64,000 nucleotides of DNA. It comes from a virus. This document shows positions 8,613-17,338 of the stretch, piece by piece; the first letter of the stretch is position 1, and each line of letters starts with the position of its first letter. Below the pieces are notes generated by a model. The model did not search any database. It had not been told where the DNA came from and saw only the letters and a program-made list of their open reading frames with translations. The stretch is taken from positions 62,001 to 126,000 of the IMG/VR virus record IMGVR_UViG_3300023174_000064; one strand, written 5' to 3'. The position numbers and the translations under genes are program-made.

Positions 8613-9646
8613 TCTAGACTCTCCATATAAAGTTCACGAACAATATTCTTCAGTTCTTCTTTGTTTTCTGCTTCCATACTGTCAATCTCTTTATTGATTA
8701 AGCTTAGTGTGTCTTCAGAAATATTCACTTCACCTTCTTCACGAACACGATCACTTAGATCTTCAATGATACTAACACTGGCAGGTTCTGCTGCGTAAAG
8801 ACTGTCCAAGAACTGATCAAACTTGGTTTCACTTTTCTTTTCGTACACCAAAACCTTGACGTAAGTTCCCTTATATCGTGCAGGATCAAATCCTTCAATC
8901 AGTGTACCGTTTCTCCACTCCACATTATGAAACATCTTCATTGGGTTTTGAATAAATTGCAGTTCTCGGGTTTCTGTATCTAGGACATGAAATCCCTTTA
9001 CTTCATTGGTATCAATACTAGTCATCTGGTATTGAGTACCAAGATAATGAACATTACCTTTAGAACTCTTGCTGTGAAAATGACCGGACAGCACCATATC
9101 AAATTTTTCTAAGAACTTGTCACTCATGCCTTCATTAAACTTTATTCCGGGCATAACTTCATAACCACTTAATTCTAAATGGCCTGCCAGAATAGTTGCT
9201 TTACTGTCCTTGATTGTTTTCAAAAACTGTTCTTTGTTTTCTTCATTCAACCAAGGAACCATTAGTATGGTTGCACCGTTGAAACACACTTCTGTTGGTT
9301 CTTCGTATAGATGAAATGAAGAGTGGCATTCTCCCAGCACTTCTTTAGGAGAATTTAAACGATTAGTATTCTTATAGAATACATCGTGATTACCAAGAAT
9401 ACAGTGTAGTTCCACACCATTAGTTTCAAACCAGTTAACGAATCGCTTCTTGGTGTGATGTAGTGTGTTAAAGTTAATAAACTTTCTACGATCAAATAAA
9501 TCACCAAGATGAAGTACTTTAGTGATACCGTGTTCTTTCAGATAAGGAAAGAACTGTTCCTCAAAGAACTTTAAAAAGTGATTCAAGAAAAGGGGAGAGT
9601 CTCCTCTGGCCCCAAAGTGTGTATCACCAATAACTGCAATTTTCAT
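8609..9646 (-). CDS. 47: recombination nuclease subunit gp47 (Mre11/SbcD-like)
   Basis: 345 aa. Calcineurin-like phosphoesterase motifs in order: GDTHFG (7-12), HLGDLFDRR, LGNHDVF, AGHLELSG and SGHFHSKS, which supply the two-metal site. It is the nuclease partner of gp46. ATGA overlaps at both ends link it to gp55 upstream and gp46 downstream. Confidence 0.97.
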   Translation of the reverse strand: MKIAVIGDTHFGARGDSPLFLNHFLKFFEEQFFPYLKEHGITKVLHLGDLFDRRKFINFNTLHHTKKRFVNWFETNGVELHCILGNHDVFYKNTNRLNSPKEVLGECHSSFHLYEEPTEVCFNGATILMVPWLNEENKEQFLKTIKDSKATILAGHLELSGYEVMPGIKFNEGMSDKFLEKFDMVLSGHFHSKSSKGNVHYLGTQYQMTSIDTNEVKGFHVLDTETRELQFIQNPMKMFHNVEWRNGTLIEGFDPARYKGTYVKVLVYEKKSETKFDQFLDSLYAAEPASVSIIEDLSDRVREEGEVNISEDTLSLINKEIDSMEAENKEELKNIVRELYMESLD

Positions 9647-10248
9647 GATTTATTTTTACTACGCTTCTTGCGCTTCTTTGGTTCGTACTTTTCAATATCT
9701 CGTTCAGAAATATTAAAATGTTCGCTTAATGCTTCACGTTCGTTGGTTTTTTCAAAATAATTTTCTTTAAACCACTTGTGAAGTGTACCATCGTTTAGCT
9801 CTTCTGTCAACTTGAATTTTACATATCCTTGTTTCTTCTCTTTTTCTATACGACGCAAGAAAGCGTAATATATTATTTGAGTAAAATAAGAAAATGGATT
9901 TTTTGATTTGCGTGGATTGAAATTGTGAGCGTACATCAAACAATTTTCAATTCCGTCTCCAATCATTTCATCTTTATACGGATAATTGGCAAAATTAGAT
10001 TTTGAACATAATCGTTCGGCTATCTTTAAGAAGCACTCACCAATATAATTTGAAATTGGTGGACGCTCATCATCAGTATCTTCTGCTTCTCGTATCTCTT
10101 TTTTCCATTTGATCATTTCTGCTAAGAATTCTTTATTATCAACATAATGATCATTATTTAATTGTTTTTCTAATTTCTTTTCTATTGTTTTAGCCGTTTT
10201 ATCTGTTTTTATTTTTAATTTATCTTTTTTAGGTTTTCCACTTGACAT
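9643..10248 (-). CDS. 55: late-transcription sigma factor gp55
   Basis: 201 aa (T4 185). The core has YVDNKEFLAEMIKWKKE, then FANYPYKDEMIGDGIENCLMYAHNFNP and KNPFSYFTQIIYYAFLRRIEKEKKQ, which align with the sigma region 2-like part of T4 gp55. The C-terminus is a basic KKRKKRSKNKS tail, unlike T4. gp55 recognises TATAAATA late promoters, many of which occur in this window, with gp33 and gp45. Confidence 0.95.
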   Translation of the reverse strand: MSSGKPKKDKLKIKTDKTAKTIEKKLEKQLNNDHYVDNKEFLAEMIKWKKEIREAEDTDDERPPISNYIGECFLKIAERLCSKSNFANYPYKDEMIGDGIENCLMYAHNFNPRKSKNPFSYFTQIIYYAFLRRIEKEKKQGYVKFKLTEELNDGTLHKWFKENYFEKTNEREALSEHFNISERDIEKYEPKKRKKRSKNKS

Positions 10249-10297
10249 GCTATAAATTTCCTGATATAATATTTTGTCTGAGTTAATAAAGAACTAT

Positions 10298-11005
10298 TTA
10301 CTTATAGTCTTCCGAGTGGGGATCAGCATTCCAATCTGTCCACTCGTTTCCCAGATCCTTCTTATCTTTTTTATTCCCGGTATACTTGGTAGGATTCATA
10401 CCCTCACCATTGGTGCTGGTAATTTCATCAATCATATCACCAAGTTCTTTTCGATCAAGTATACCTGAGCGAAGAAGTTCAACGATAACTTCTGGTGAAA
10501 AGATCATGTTCATAAACACCATTTTATCATCAAATTTAGGTTTTGCAAGATCTTTTAAGTTGGTTTCTTCTTCTGGGATATTGGTTAGATCTTCCATCAT
10601 TTGTTCCAGTTTACGACGCATATTGTCTAATGCAATTTGATCGTCTAACTCATCTTTTACTGGGGGTGGAAGTTGTGGTGGTTTATTTAAATTAACAGCT
10701 TTTGGTTTTTTGCTGTACTTATCTTCTTTAAACTTTTCTGCTTCGTATAAACTGGTAACTTCTGGAGTTGGTTCTAGTATGGTATTAACCGAGTCTAAAG
10801 AAATGTTAGTTTTAACTTCTGAAGAAAGAATCAACCAATTCTTGAGCATAAAGATTTCTCGCATGCCTCCAAACAAATCTGGAGAAACCATAGTCTTGAA
10901 AACCATGGGTCGGTGAAGACGAAGTTTACCGTCTTTAGTTTTGCGAACATCTGCAATAATGTCTTCACCCGATTTCATTTTGAGTATCTTGTATGTTTTT
11001 CTCAT
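10298..11005 (-). CDS. Sm-like (LSM-type beta-barrel) phage protein with long C-terminal extension
   Basis: 235 aa. The ATG at 11005 is supported by an AAAGGAG box 6 nt upstream, inside the 3' end of uvsW (41-nt overlap). Residues 1-85 (YKILKMKSGEDIIADV to LSSEVKTNISLD) look like a small beta-barrel of Sm type. A shorter relative with the same opening (MRMKTGEDVLCRA) is encoded at 54719-55051. The C-terminal 150 aa hold a proline-rich linker (NKPPQLPPPVK) and an acidic tail. An RNA-binding role is inferred from the fold only. Confidence 0.8.
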   Translation of the reverse strand: MRKTYKILKMKSGEDIIADVRKTKDGKLRLHRPMVFKTMVSPDLFGGMREIFMLKNWLILSSEVKTNISLDSVNTILEPTPEVTSLYEAEKFKEDKYSKKPKAVNLNKPPQLPPPVKDELDDQIALDNMRRKLEQMMEDLTNIPEEETNLKDLAKPKFDDKMVFMNMIFSPEVIVELLRSGILDRKELGDMIDEITSTNGEGMNPTKYTGNKKDKKDLGNEWTDWNADPHSEDYK

Positions 11006-12494
11006 TGGACTCCTTTGGTAACTGAATAGAAATCAACTTGTACGGAAATCTCTCATTAGTATATATTTTTAGTCTAGCACCAAGATGGTTCATTCCGTGG
11101 TTGGTATAGCTCTTGTAACGTAGATCGTCTGCAATATCAAATAATTTCATTTGTTGTTTGGTATCACTTCTTCGCAATCCGCGACCAATCGATTGCAAAA
11201 CTCTAATTATAGATTTGGACGGAGAAGCAAAAACTACATTATGAATATTTTTAATATTGATACCAGTACTGCAAGTTCCATAAGAAGCCAACAGTATTGA
11301 ATCAGATCCTTTATCTACCGCTTTACGAATTTGTTCGCGTTCGTCTACTTCGGTTTGACCGTGAATAAAGTAAACCGGTTTTGTGGAATCTTTTTGTAGT
11401 ATTTCGTGTAACGGTTTTCCTTGCAGTTCCACAAAGTTAAAAAGAACTAAAGTGTTGCCTGTCAGCTTACTACACAAATTTTTAATAAACTGATTGCGTC
11501 TAGGATTGCTAACAACCCAACGTATCTCGTCTACGTATGTCATCTTCTTGGTTGTTTGAATGTCTTCTGGAGAGTACTGAAATTGTAAACAATCAATATT
11601 GATTTGTGAAAGTAAGTCTTGATCAATTAATTTTTTGGTTGTGGTGGTATGATACGTTGGCCCAAATAATCCCTCAATAACCAGTTTATGGGTTTGTGTG
11701 CCATCCAAAGTACCGGTTGTGCCTATACGGTATTTGGTTTTCTTGGCCTTGCTCATAATAGAAGAAAGTGATTTGGCTTTAAACAAGTGGCACTCGTCTC
11801 CAAACACTCCCATAAAGTCTTCAAAGTAAGCAAACGGTTGATTGTAAATACTTTGCCAAGTGGAAATAATTATTCTCTTAGTGGAAGTTTTGTCCTTTCC
11901 AGACATTACTGTGTGGATGTTTCGGTCTGCTTTCCACGAGTCTTGTTTGGAATAATCTCGAAAATCTGCCAACATTTGAGCAACCAGACTGGTGGTTGGA
12001 ACAATTATCAACAACTTTCCTGTTGGGTTCTTATCCAACATCCAACGGCACAGCAGGTAGATCATCATGGACTTACCAGAGCCTGTAGGAGACACTAGGA
12101 GGGCCCTGGATCGATTCAGAGCGTGTTGGACGGCCTCTACCTGGTAATCGTATGGTTGGATGGGTTTACCGCCTGCACTGAGTGGCAAACTTTGAATGAA
12201 TTGCTTGACTTCTTCTGGCTTGGGAGTATCGTATGGAACCGGAATATGCTCCCAAGTGTACCCACGATCTTTAGCAAACTTGATTACAAGGTCTATCAGA
12301 CCTGCGTAAATGGTCTGGGTGTACAGATTAAAAAGACGAATTTTTCCATCCCAAAGACGCTTTTTGAAAGCTGGGGTGTATTGAAAATTGGGAACAGTAA
12401 ACGTAAAATAACCGTTTAGTTCTCTGGCTAAAGAACGATCACACTCAATCTTTAAATCGACAGCATCAGGTTGTGTGATACGTATATCTGCCAA
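10965..12494 (-). CDS. uvsW: UvsW superfamily 2 DNA/RNA helicase
   Basis: 509 aa, close to T4 UvsW. The N-terminal substrate-binding domain ends in FKKRLWDGKIRLFN. The helicase core has the Q-like YDYQVEAV, Walker A SPTGSGKS, the DExH box GDECH, motif III GTTGTLDG and motif VI QSIGRGLRRSDTK. It unwinds R-loops and D-loops and drives the switch to recombination-dependent replication. It is adjacent to uvsY (no gap), as in T4. Confidence 0.97.
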   Translation of the reverse strand: MADIRITQPDAVDLKIECDRSLARELNGYFTFTVPNFQYTPAFKKRLWDGKIRLFNLYTQTIYAGLIDLVIKFAKDRGYTWEHIPVPYDTPKPEEVKQFIQSLPLSAGGKPIQPYDYQVEAVQHALNRSRALLVSPTGSGKSMMIYLLCRWMLDKNPTGKLLIIVPTTSLVAQMLADFRDYSKQDSWKADRNIHTVMSGKDKTSTKRIIISTWQSIYNQPFAYFEDFMGVFGDECHLFKAKSLSSIMSKAKKTKYRIGTTGTLDGTQTHKLVIEGLFGPTYHTTTTKKLIDQDLLSQINIDCLQFQYSPEDIQTTKKMTYVDEIRWVVSNPRRNQFIKNLCSKLTGNTLVLFNFVELQGKPLHEILQKDSTKPVYFIHGQTEVDEREQIRKAVDKGSDSILLASYGTCSTGINIKNIHNVVFASPSKSIIRVLQSIGRGLRRSDTKQQMKLFDIADDLRYKSYTNHGMNHLGARLKIYTNERFPYKLISIQLPKESNEKNIQDTQNEIG

Positions 12495-12929
12495 TTAAAC
12501 TCCTTGGGTAAATTTCAACCAGTCAATCATGGCTCGGATTTGCCATTGACGATTTTGTACAATTTTAATTACACTTTCCAGATAACTAACTTTTTCTTCT
12601 TGAAAGTTAACCTTTTCAGAAGCCTTGATGTAGTCTACATCCGATTCAATCATGTCATCTGCTTCTGTCTTTAGGATGTTTAATTCGAACGGTTCCCAGC
12701 CAAACTGAGTCAATTCTTCTTGACTCATTCGACCAGTATAGTAAAGCCATTTATTTCTGCGAAGAACAGACAACTCGCTGTTCATTCGTTTTAGTTTTAA
12801 CTTTTCATCCATAAACATAACCAGATATTTGTTGTGAAGTTGTGGTGTTCTGGAAGACTCTGCATCAAGAGCAGTTTGATCAATATCCAGATCTTTTTTA
12901 ATCATTACTTTTAATTCATCTAGGTTCAT
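12495..12929 (-). CDS. uvsY: UvsY recombination mediator
   Basis: 144 aa (T4 137). The N-terminal LDELKVMIKKDLDIDQTAL and the central RRNKWLYYTGRMSQEEL match the UvsY pattern of a helical protein with a LYYxGR segment. It loads UvsX recombinase onto gp32-coated ssDNA. A sigma70-like promoter (12936-12963) lies directly upstream within the end of the tail-tube-like gene. Confidence 0.93.
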   Translation of the reverse strand: MNLDELKVMIKKDLDIDQTALDAESSRTPQLHNKYLVMFMDEKLKLKRMNSELSVLRRNKWLYYTGRMSQEELTQFGWEPFELNILKTEADDMIESDVDYIKASEKVNFQEEKVSYLESVIKIVQNRQWQIRAMIDWLKFTQGV

Positions 12930-12935
12930 AATAAT

Positions 12936-12963
12936 ATTATATCACAAAATTACGGAGTTTCAA
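12936..12963 (-). promoter_or_regulatory. sigma70-like promoter of uvsY
   Basis: The minus strand reads TTGAAA (12963-12958), 16-nt spacer, TATAAT (12941-12936), seven nucleotides before the uvsY ATG. It overlaps the last codons of the upstream structural gene, allowing uvsY-uvsW to be transcribed apart from the late gene. Confidence 0.6.
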
Positions 12964-13450
12964 GTGGTTCTACAGTATATCCTGAATGCGCAAATTTAAC
13001 AGAAGCAATTACTTCTGTTGTTGTGGTAGTATTTACTGCAAATTTTATTCCACTTACATATTGAGGAAATACATTTTTAAAATGAACCTTTATCTTAGGT
13101 CTATAAGAGCTGTTTGTAATTAAAAGAGTTGCGTCTGAAACTTTTTCGCTATATGGAAGAGTGTTACAATCTGAAGTATAATTTCCTGTTGTTTTTATCC
13201 AATTGTGTAATTCTGTCCAATTTTTTAAATTTTCATCTACGCGAAAAGTTAATTCCAATTCTTCAAACCGAAACGCTCCTGTTGGTATTTTAACTGGATG
13301 ACCAAATATAGTTGGTTGATCCGCAGTACCAAAACCTATCCCAGGTAAATTTATTGTTTGACAAAAATAAACTACGCCAGGAACGCGATTCAATATAAAT
13401 TGAAAATAATTTACTAAAAGTGGGTTGTGTGATCCGGTAAATCCTACCAT
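12950..13450 (-). CDS. tail tube-fold protein (gp19/gp54-like paralogue)
   Basis: 166 aa. The pattern NYFQFILNRVPGVVYFCQTINLPGI, followed by FRFEELELTFRVDENLKNWTELHNWIK and a C-terminal beta-rich part (FKNVFPQYVSGIKF), is that of tail tube proteins. It has the same architecture as gp19 (20392) and the gp54-like protein (41464). It probably acts at the tube end or baseplate junction. It lies between uvsY and gp23 behind a late-promoter-like CATAAATA. Confidence 0.75.
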   Translation of the reverse strand: MVGFTGSHNPLLVNYFQFILNRVPGVVYFCQTINLPGIGFGTADQPTIFGHPVKIPTGAFRFEELELTFRVDENLKNWTELHNWIKTTGNYTSDCNTLPYSEKVSDATLLITNSSYRPKIKVHFKNVFPQYVSGIKFAVNTTTTTEVIASVKFAHSGYTVEPLETP

Positions 13451-13459
13451 ATTACTATT

Positions 13460-13467
13460 ATTTATGT
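13460..13467 (-). promoter_or_regulatory. late promoter-like element CATAAATA
   Basis: The minus strand reads CATAAATA 10 nt before the ATG of the tail-tube-like gene. It is a one-base variant of the T4 late box TATAAATA. The same C variant precedes gp18 and gp13 here, which supports it being functional. Confidence 0.5.
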
Positions 13468-13473
13468 AAACGA

Positions 13474-13503
13474 AAAGGGCTCCCTTTTTAGGGGGAGCCC
13501 TTA
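13474..13503 (-). terminator. terminator downstream of gp23
   Basis: GGGCTCCC/GGGAGCCC stem (13478-13485 with 13494-13501), followed on the minus strand by TTTT. It lies 26 nt past the gp23 stop and would end the abundant capsid mRNA. The same 8-bp stem sequence recurs in the terminator at 49965-49999. Confidence 0.85.
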
Positions 13504-13528
13504 GCGTTAGTTTTAGTTAAGGTTTAGA

Positions 13529-14962
13529 TCAGAGACCGAAACCAGTGTTACCGTGGAGATTATTGACGGCAAAGATACGGTAGTATTGGTTACCACCGAG
13601 AGCGTTGATGTCAGTGTTCTCGGCGAATGGATTGGATACCATGCCGTAACGAGTCTTGAAGCCGATCTTGGGTTGGAAAGTGCTTTGATCGACTGCACGT
13701 ACCATTTGTAACGGAACGTATGGGCAGTAGAACACACCAGCGTCGTATGGGCTTGCACCACGATAGCCGACTAGGCAGAAGTTTGCACCAGCAGCAGCGT
13801 ATGGATCGATATAAACCTTGAACTTGCCGTTTAGAACGCCAGCAAAAGTGTTGCCGGTGTCATCAACCTCTAGTTGAGTTTGTAGAGCAGGAGTTAGGTT
13901 TAGGAATCCACCCATGGCGAGAGCTGAAGCTACGTCGCTTGAGCAAACGATGAAGTTACCCTTACCACGACGAGTTTCCTTGGCGATTTGGTTAGCTTCA
14001 CGTTCGATTTGGAACATGAGACCACGGAAACGTTCTGCACTCCAACGACCATCAGAGTCGGTGTTTAGATCGTAAACACCACCAGTGGTGAGATCGGCTT
14101 GTTGGCAACCAGTCTTGGCAGTGCGGTATAGGGTGTAGATTAGCTCGCGGTTGATTTCGTTGAGAATTTCAGTGCTAAGAATGTTAGCAAGTTCGCTCTC
14201 AGCGTCAAGACCGTGAACAGCCTTTAGATCTTGAGCTAGCTCAGTGCTGTACTCTGCCTTTAGGGCGCGAGTCTTGGCTTCTACAGCTAGACGCTCAATG
14301 CTGAATGCCATTTGGTTGAAGTTTAGTTTGCCACTTTCGCCTAATTCTTCACCAACGTTGGTTAACATACCACGGAAGCTGTTGATATCAAAGCTGCTTT
14401 CGCGGATACCAAAGTTGGCACCTTGAGCAAAACCACCGTTGTTGCTACCGCTAACACCGATAGGGTTGATGCCTTGGTTAGCAGCAGTGGCAGCACCAGC
14501 AGAGGTGTTACCTGAACCACCGAACTTAGCAAAAACTTCTTGGAATAGAGCTTCGCGGCCTACACCAACGCTACCGCTTTCGGTTTGAGACTGATAGCGT
14601 GAACGCATGGCAAAGATTAGACCGGTTGGTGCACTCATTGGTTGCACGCCAGCTAGATCGTAAGCCATTAAGTTTGGCATGCTACGACGAACTAGGCTGA
14701 TTAGAATAGGATCGTAACCTGCGAGGTTAGAATTACCACCTGCAGCTTGTGTTACTCGGAAACCGCCTGCACCCATGGCATTGGCAGGGGCTTCAATAAG
14801 ATATTGCTCACGAAGAGCCTTCTCTTGATTTTCTAGTAGCATAGCAGTACACTTTTTCTTGTACGAATCTGAAATTGAAGGAATAGCCTCGTGTTCTAGT
14901 AGAGGGTTCCATTTTTCTACGAGTGTATCGTAGGGGGTAGTTTCGTTAAAATCCATTGACAT
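13529..14962 (-). CDS. 23: major capsid protein gp23
   Basis: 477 aa, HK97 fold in T4-like phages. The start at 14962 has an AAGGAG box 9 nt upstream. The expected gp21 protease site is visible as LIE (55-57) followed by APANAMG, so about 57 residues would be removed on head maturation, as in T4 (after E65). SLVRRSMPNLMAYDLAGVQPMS and the C-terminal YYRIFAVNNLHG are gp23 hallmarks. Preceded by a TATAAATA late promoter and followed by a strong terminator. Confidence 0.98.
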   Translation of the reverse strand: MSMDFNETTPYDTLVEKWNPLLEHEAIPSISDSYKKKCTAMLLENQEKALREQYLIEAPANAMGAGGFRVTQAAGGNSNLAGYDPILISLVRRSMPNLMAYDLAGVQPMSAPTGLIFAMRSRYQSQTESGSVGVGREALFQEVFAKFGGSGNTSAGAATAANQGINPIGVSGSNNGGFAQGANFGIRESSFDINSFRGMLTNVGEELGESGKLNFNQMAFSIERLAVEAKTRALKAEYSTELAQDLKAVHGLDAESELANILSTEILNEINRELIYTLYRTAKTGCQQADLTTGGVYDLNTDSDGRWSAERFRGLMFQIEREANQIAKETRRGKGNFIVCSSDVASALAMGGFLNLTPALQTQLEVDDTGNTFAGVLNGKFKVYIDPYAAAGANFCLVGYRGASPYDAGVFYCPYVPLQMVRAVDQSTFQPKIGFKTRYGMVSNPFAENTDINALGGNQYYRIFAVNNLHGNTGFGL

Positions 14963-14987
14963 TTTTAGTTTCTCCTTGATTTAAAGT

Positions 14988-14995
14988 TATTTATA
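14988..14995 (-). promoter_or_regulatory. late promoter of gene 23 (TATAAATA)
   Basis: Perfect T4-type late box on the minus strand, 25 nt upstream of the gp23 start codon, leaving room for a short leader with the AAGGAG ribosome binding site. Confidence 0.85.
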
Positions 14996-15007
14996 CTTTA
15001 GTAATTT

Positions 15008-16009
15008 TTAGTAAGTCTTAGTTTGACGCGACAGAGCATTTACATATACAGACATGGGGCCTTCAGTGACTGCAGGTGCATTCCATTGCTCTGTAAGTGT
15101 TTCGGTTTGTTGGGCAACTACTGGAGCAGCCTTCAGATAATTTTCTTTGAGAATTAGAAGCTTGTTTTGGAAGTCTTGAGCGTTGCTGAAATCAATGCTC
15201 TCGGCTAGAGAAGCAAGACGTTCAGCGTCTACTTGAGACATATCAGAAACAGTGCTTAGGAAAATAGCACGAGCTTGACCAGCAGTGACTTCTCGGTTGA
15301 GATTCATGTTGGTTTGAATTTGCTCATTGAGAGCAGATTCTAGTTCTTGGTTCTCGTTAAATAGATCTTCAAGAATATCATGCTTCTTTTCTGGAACTTC
15401 AATGTAGTGAGTCTCGAATAGGCTCTTGAGACCACCAATAAAGCTTTCAGAAATTTCGGTACGAATACCGTTTTCTACGGCTAGCTTGTTTTCTTTCATC
15501 CACTCGTCTACAGCATAGTTTAAATACTCGTCTAGACGAGTTGCTAGTTCTTCAGTAACCTTTTGTACTTCTTCTTGAATGATTGAAGCACTTTCACGAA
15601 GAACTTGTTCACGAATCTTGGTGGTGCGCTCGTTGAGAGCAGCTTCAAAGATTACAGCAGTCTTGCTCATGAATTCTTCAGACAGATTTTCACCGTTAAA
15701 TAGTGAACCAAGATGTTCTTGGATTGTGTCTGGAATTTCGTCTTCATGTGCAGCCTCTTGGTCAGGAAGATCTTGACCTGCAGCTGTTGCGTGAGCAGCA
15801 GCCACGTCTCGTGTTTCCTTGGATCGTCTGGCTGCATCACCAGCAAATTGTGCACCGCCTGGACGAAGGCTCATTTGATTGCGTTGAGCACTTCCTTCCA
15901 TCCAACTGGTGTCAAGGGTACCAAGAAATGGTCCCTTACCTGTGGCATCCATTGCACCTTTGCCTGTTGCATCCATTACTACGGGTCGTTGTTGTTGTGT
16001 CTTTTTCAT
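15008..16009 (-). CDS. 22: prohead core scaffold protein gp22
   Basis: 333 aa. The scaffold signature is VDEWMKENKLAVENGIRTEISESFIGGLKSLFETHYIEVP in the centre (residues about 165-205), with long flanking coiled-coil helices. The N-terminus has a short tandem repeat (MDATGKG twice). gp22 forms the prohead core and is degraded by gp21. It sits between the proline-rich insert and gp23, and has its own TATAAATA promoter. Confidence 0.95.
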   Translation of the reverse strand: MKKTQQQRPVVMDATGKGAMDATGKGPFLGTLDTSWMEGSAQRNQMSLRPGGAQFAGDAARRSKETRDVAAAHATAAGQDLPDQEAAHEDEIPDTIQEHLGSLFNGENLSEEFMSKTAVIFEAALNERTTKIREQVLRESASIIQEEVQKVTEELATRLDEYLNYAVDEWMKENKLAVENGIRTEISESFIGGLKSLFETHYIEVPEKKHDILEDLFNENQELESALNEQIQTNMNLNREVTAGQARAIFLSTVSDMSQVDAERLASLAESIDFSNAQDFQNKLLILKENYLKAAPVVAQQTETLTEQWNAPAVTEGPMSVYVNALSRQTKTY

Positions 16010-16031
16010 ATATTTTTCCTAATGGTAATGT

Positions 16032-16039
16032 TATTTATA
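16032..16039 (-). promoter_or_regulatory. late promoter of gene 22 (TATAAATA)
   Basis: Perfect late box on the minus strand, 22 nt upstream of the gp22 ATG, in the 69-nt gap after the proline-rich gene. Confidence 0.8.
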
Positions 16040-16078
16040 ATTATTATTTTTTCAAAAATACTAGTAAATTTACGCTTT

Positions 16079-17338
16079 TTAAATCATTCCGTATCGTAGA
16101 TCTTTTTTCATCATCATTAAACGTCTGGCAGCTTCAGTATTCATCTGATCAATATAATTATTTGCCACTTTTCCTGCTAATTTTGCTGTTCCACCAAGAG
16201 CAACACCTGTGGTTTTAGCAAGCGCACCACTTGTTTTGTCGCCCAGCAAATTGGCTGCTATATTTCCTACCACACCGGTAGTAGCGTTCACAGCAATACC
16301 CAGAGGATTTGTTAAATCTAAGATATTTTTATAGTGCTTCATTTGTTCTGCACCTATACCTGACGGATCAAAAATGGCAGCTTGAGCCACTCGACCACTT
16401 CTGATCTTTGCCATAGTTTCTGGAGAAGTTGCAGCCAACATTCTAAAAAAGTTGGTTGTGTCTTCACCAGGAACAGGTTTAGTCATTCTGGAATAAGTTT
16501 CTGCAGCTTTCTTGGGATTTAAAGAAACGTCTAAAGCTTCTGCGGCTGTATCTTTAATTTTTCCAACTACGTCTTTAAATCCTTCGATGTATTTGTTATT
16601 TTGAGTCCACTTGTCAGATTCAATTTTTTTAAATCTTGCTGGATCTTCAGCCTTCATCGCACTAACAGAACCAGAAGGAGTCACGATTCCAGACTCTTGA
16701 TCTGTATCTAAAAGTTTTTCATTTAGAGTAACACTTTCAAGTAAAGACTTTAATGAATTAGGTCTAAATCTGAGAGTTTGTTCAAATATACCACGACTAG
16801 AACGGTTCATTCTAGCCAATCTGGCTGAGTGTCTAGCAGCAGCAAGTTCTTCTGATCGCTTTAATTCATTTTCTTCTGCTCGTTCTCTCATTCTATTTAA
16901 ACGAGCATCTCTTTTTGCTTTTCGTTCTCCTTCCAGTTCCTCTGGAGTTTTTGCTTTTCCGTATCCTTTTACTTTTGGTTTAACAGGAGGTTTTGGAGGT
17001 TCGGGAGTGGGCTCGGGCTTGGGTGGTTCGGGAGTGGGCTCGGGCTTGGGTGGTTCAGGTTCTGGATTAGGAACTAGACCTGGTGGTGGTTCACCGGGAG
17101 CTGGTGGTTGTGGTTCTGGATTAGGAACTAGACCTGGTGGTGGTTCACCGGGAGCTGGTGGTTCAGGTTCTGGATTAGGAACTAGACCTGGTGGTGGCTC
17201 CGGTTCAGAAACTCCTTGTTTATCTGTATTATTATTTTTGTTTTTATCTTTATCTTTACCACCAGCATTACCAGCAGTATCCATTATTGATGGTGGAGTA
17301 ATAACACTTTCTAATAAATTTTTTAATTTGATTTTCAT
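16079..17338 (-). CDS. proline-rich repeat protein between gp21 and gp22, putative internal head protein
   Basis: 419 aa, family not recognised. Residues 1-20 (MKIKLKNLLESVITPP) resemble a gp21-cleavable leader (LLE then S). A proline-rich linker follows, with three 18-aa units (EPEPPAPGEPPPGLVPNP) and two PKPEPTPEP units. A charged helix (ERKAKRDARLNRMRERAEENELKR) comes next, then a second LKSLLESV motif near residue 205, then an Ala/Gly-rich, possibly membrane-active C-terminus (NPLGIAVNATTGVVGNIAANLLG). Its place inside the head operon, and two L-L-E sites, suggest a packaged or core protein processed by gp21. This is inference. Confidence 0.7.
   Translation of the reverse strand: MKIKLKNLLESVITPPSIMDTAGNAGGKDKDKNKNNNTDKQGVSEPEPPPGLVPNPEPEPPAPGEPPPGLVPNPEPQPPAPGEPPPGLVPNPEPEPPKPEPTPEPPKPEPTPEPPKPPVKPKVKGYGKAKTPEELEGERKAKRDARLNRMRERAEENELKRSEELAAARHSARLARMNRSSRGIFEQTLRFRPNSLKSLLESVTLNEKLLDTDQESGIVTPSGSVSAMKAEDPARFKKIESDKWTQNNKYIEGFKDVVGKIKDTAAEALDVSLNPKKAAETYSRMTKPVPGEDTTNFFRMLAATSPETMAKIRSGRVAQAAIFDPSGIGAEQMKHYKNILDLTNPLGIAVNATTGVVGNIAANLLGDKTSGALAKTTGVALGGTAKLAGKVANNYIDQMNTEAARRLMMMKKDLRYGMI
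16998..17205. repeat. tandem coding repeats (2 x 27 bp and about 3 x 54 bp)
   Basis: Two 27-bp units at 16998-17051 encode the PKPEPTPEP repeats. They are followed by about three 54-bp units (period seen from the repeated TCTGGATTAG at 17061, 17115 and 17169) encoding the PPPGLVPNPEPEPPAPGE linker. Near-identity at DNA level indicates recent expansion. Confidence 0.9.

Noticed and set aside
15703-16218. Plus-strand ORF of 171 aa opposite gp22
   Set aside because: Antisense of gp22; runs across the gp22 late promoter and has no recognisable protein features.
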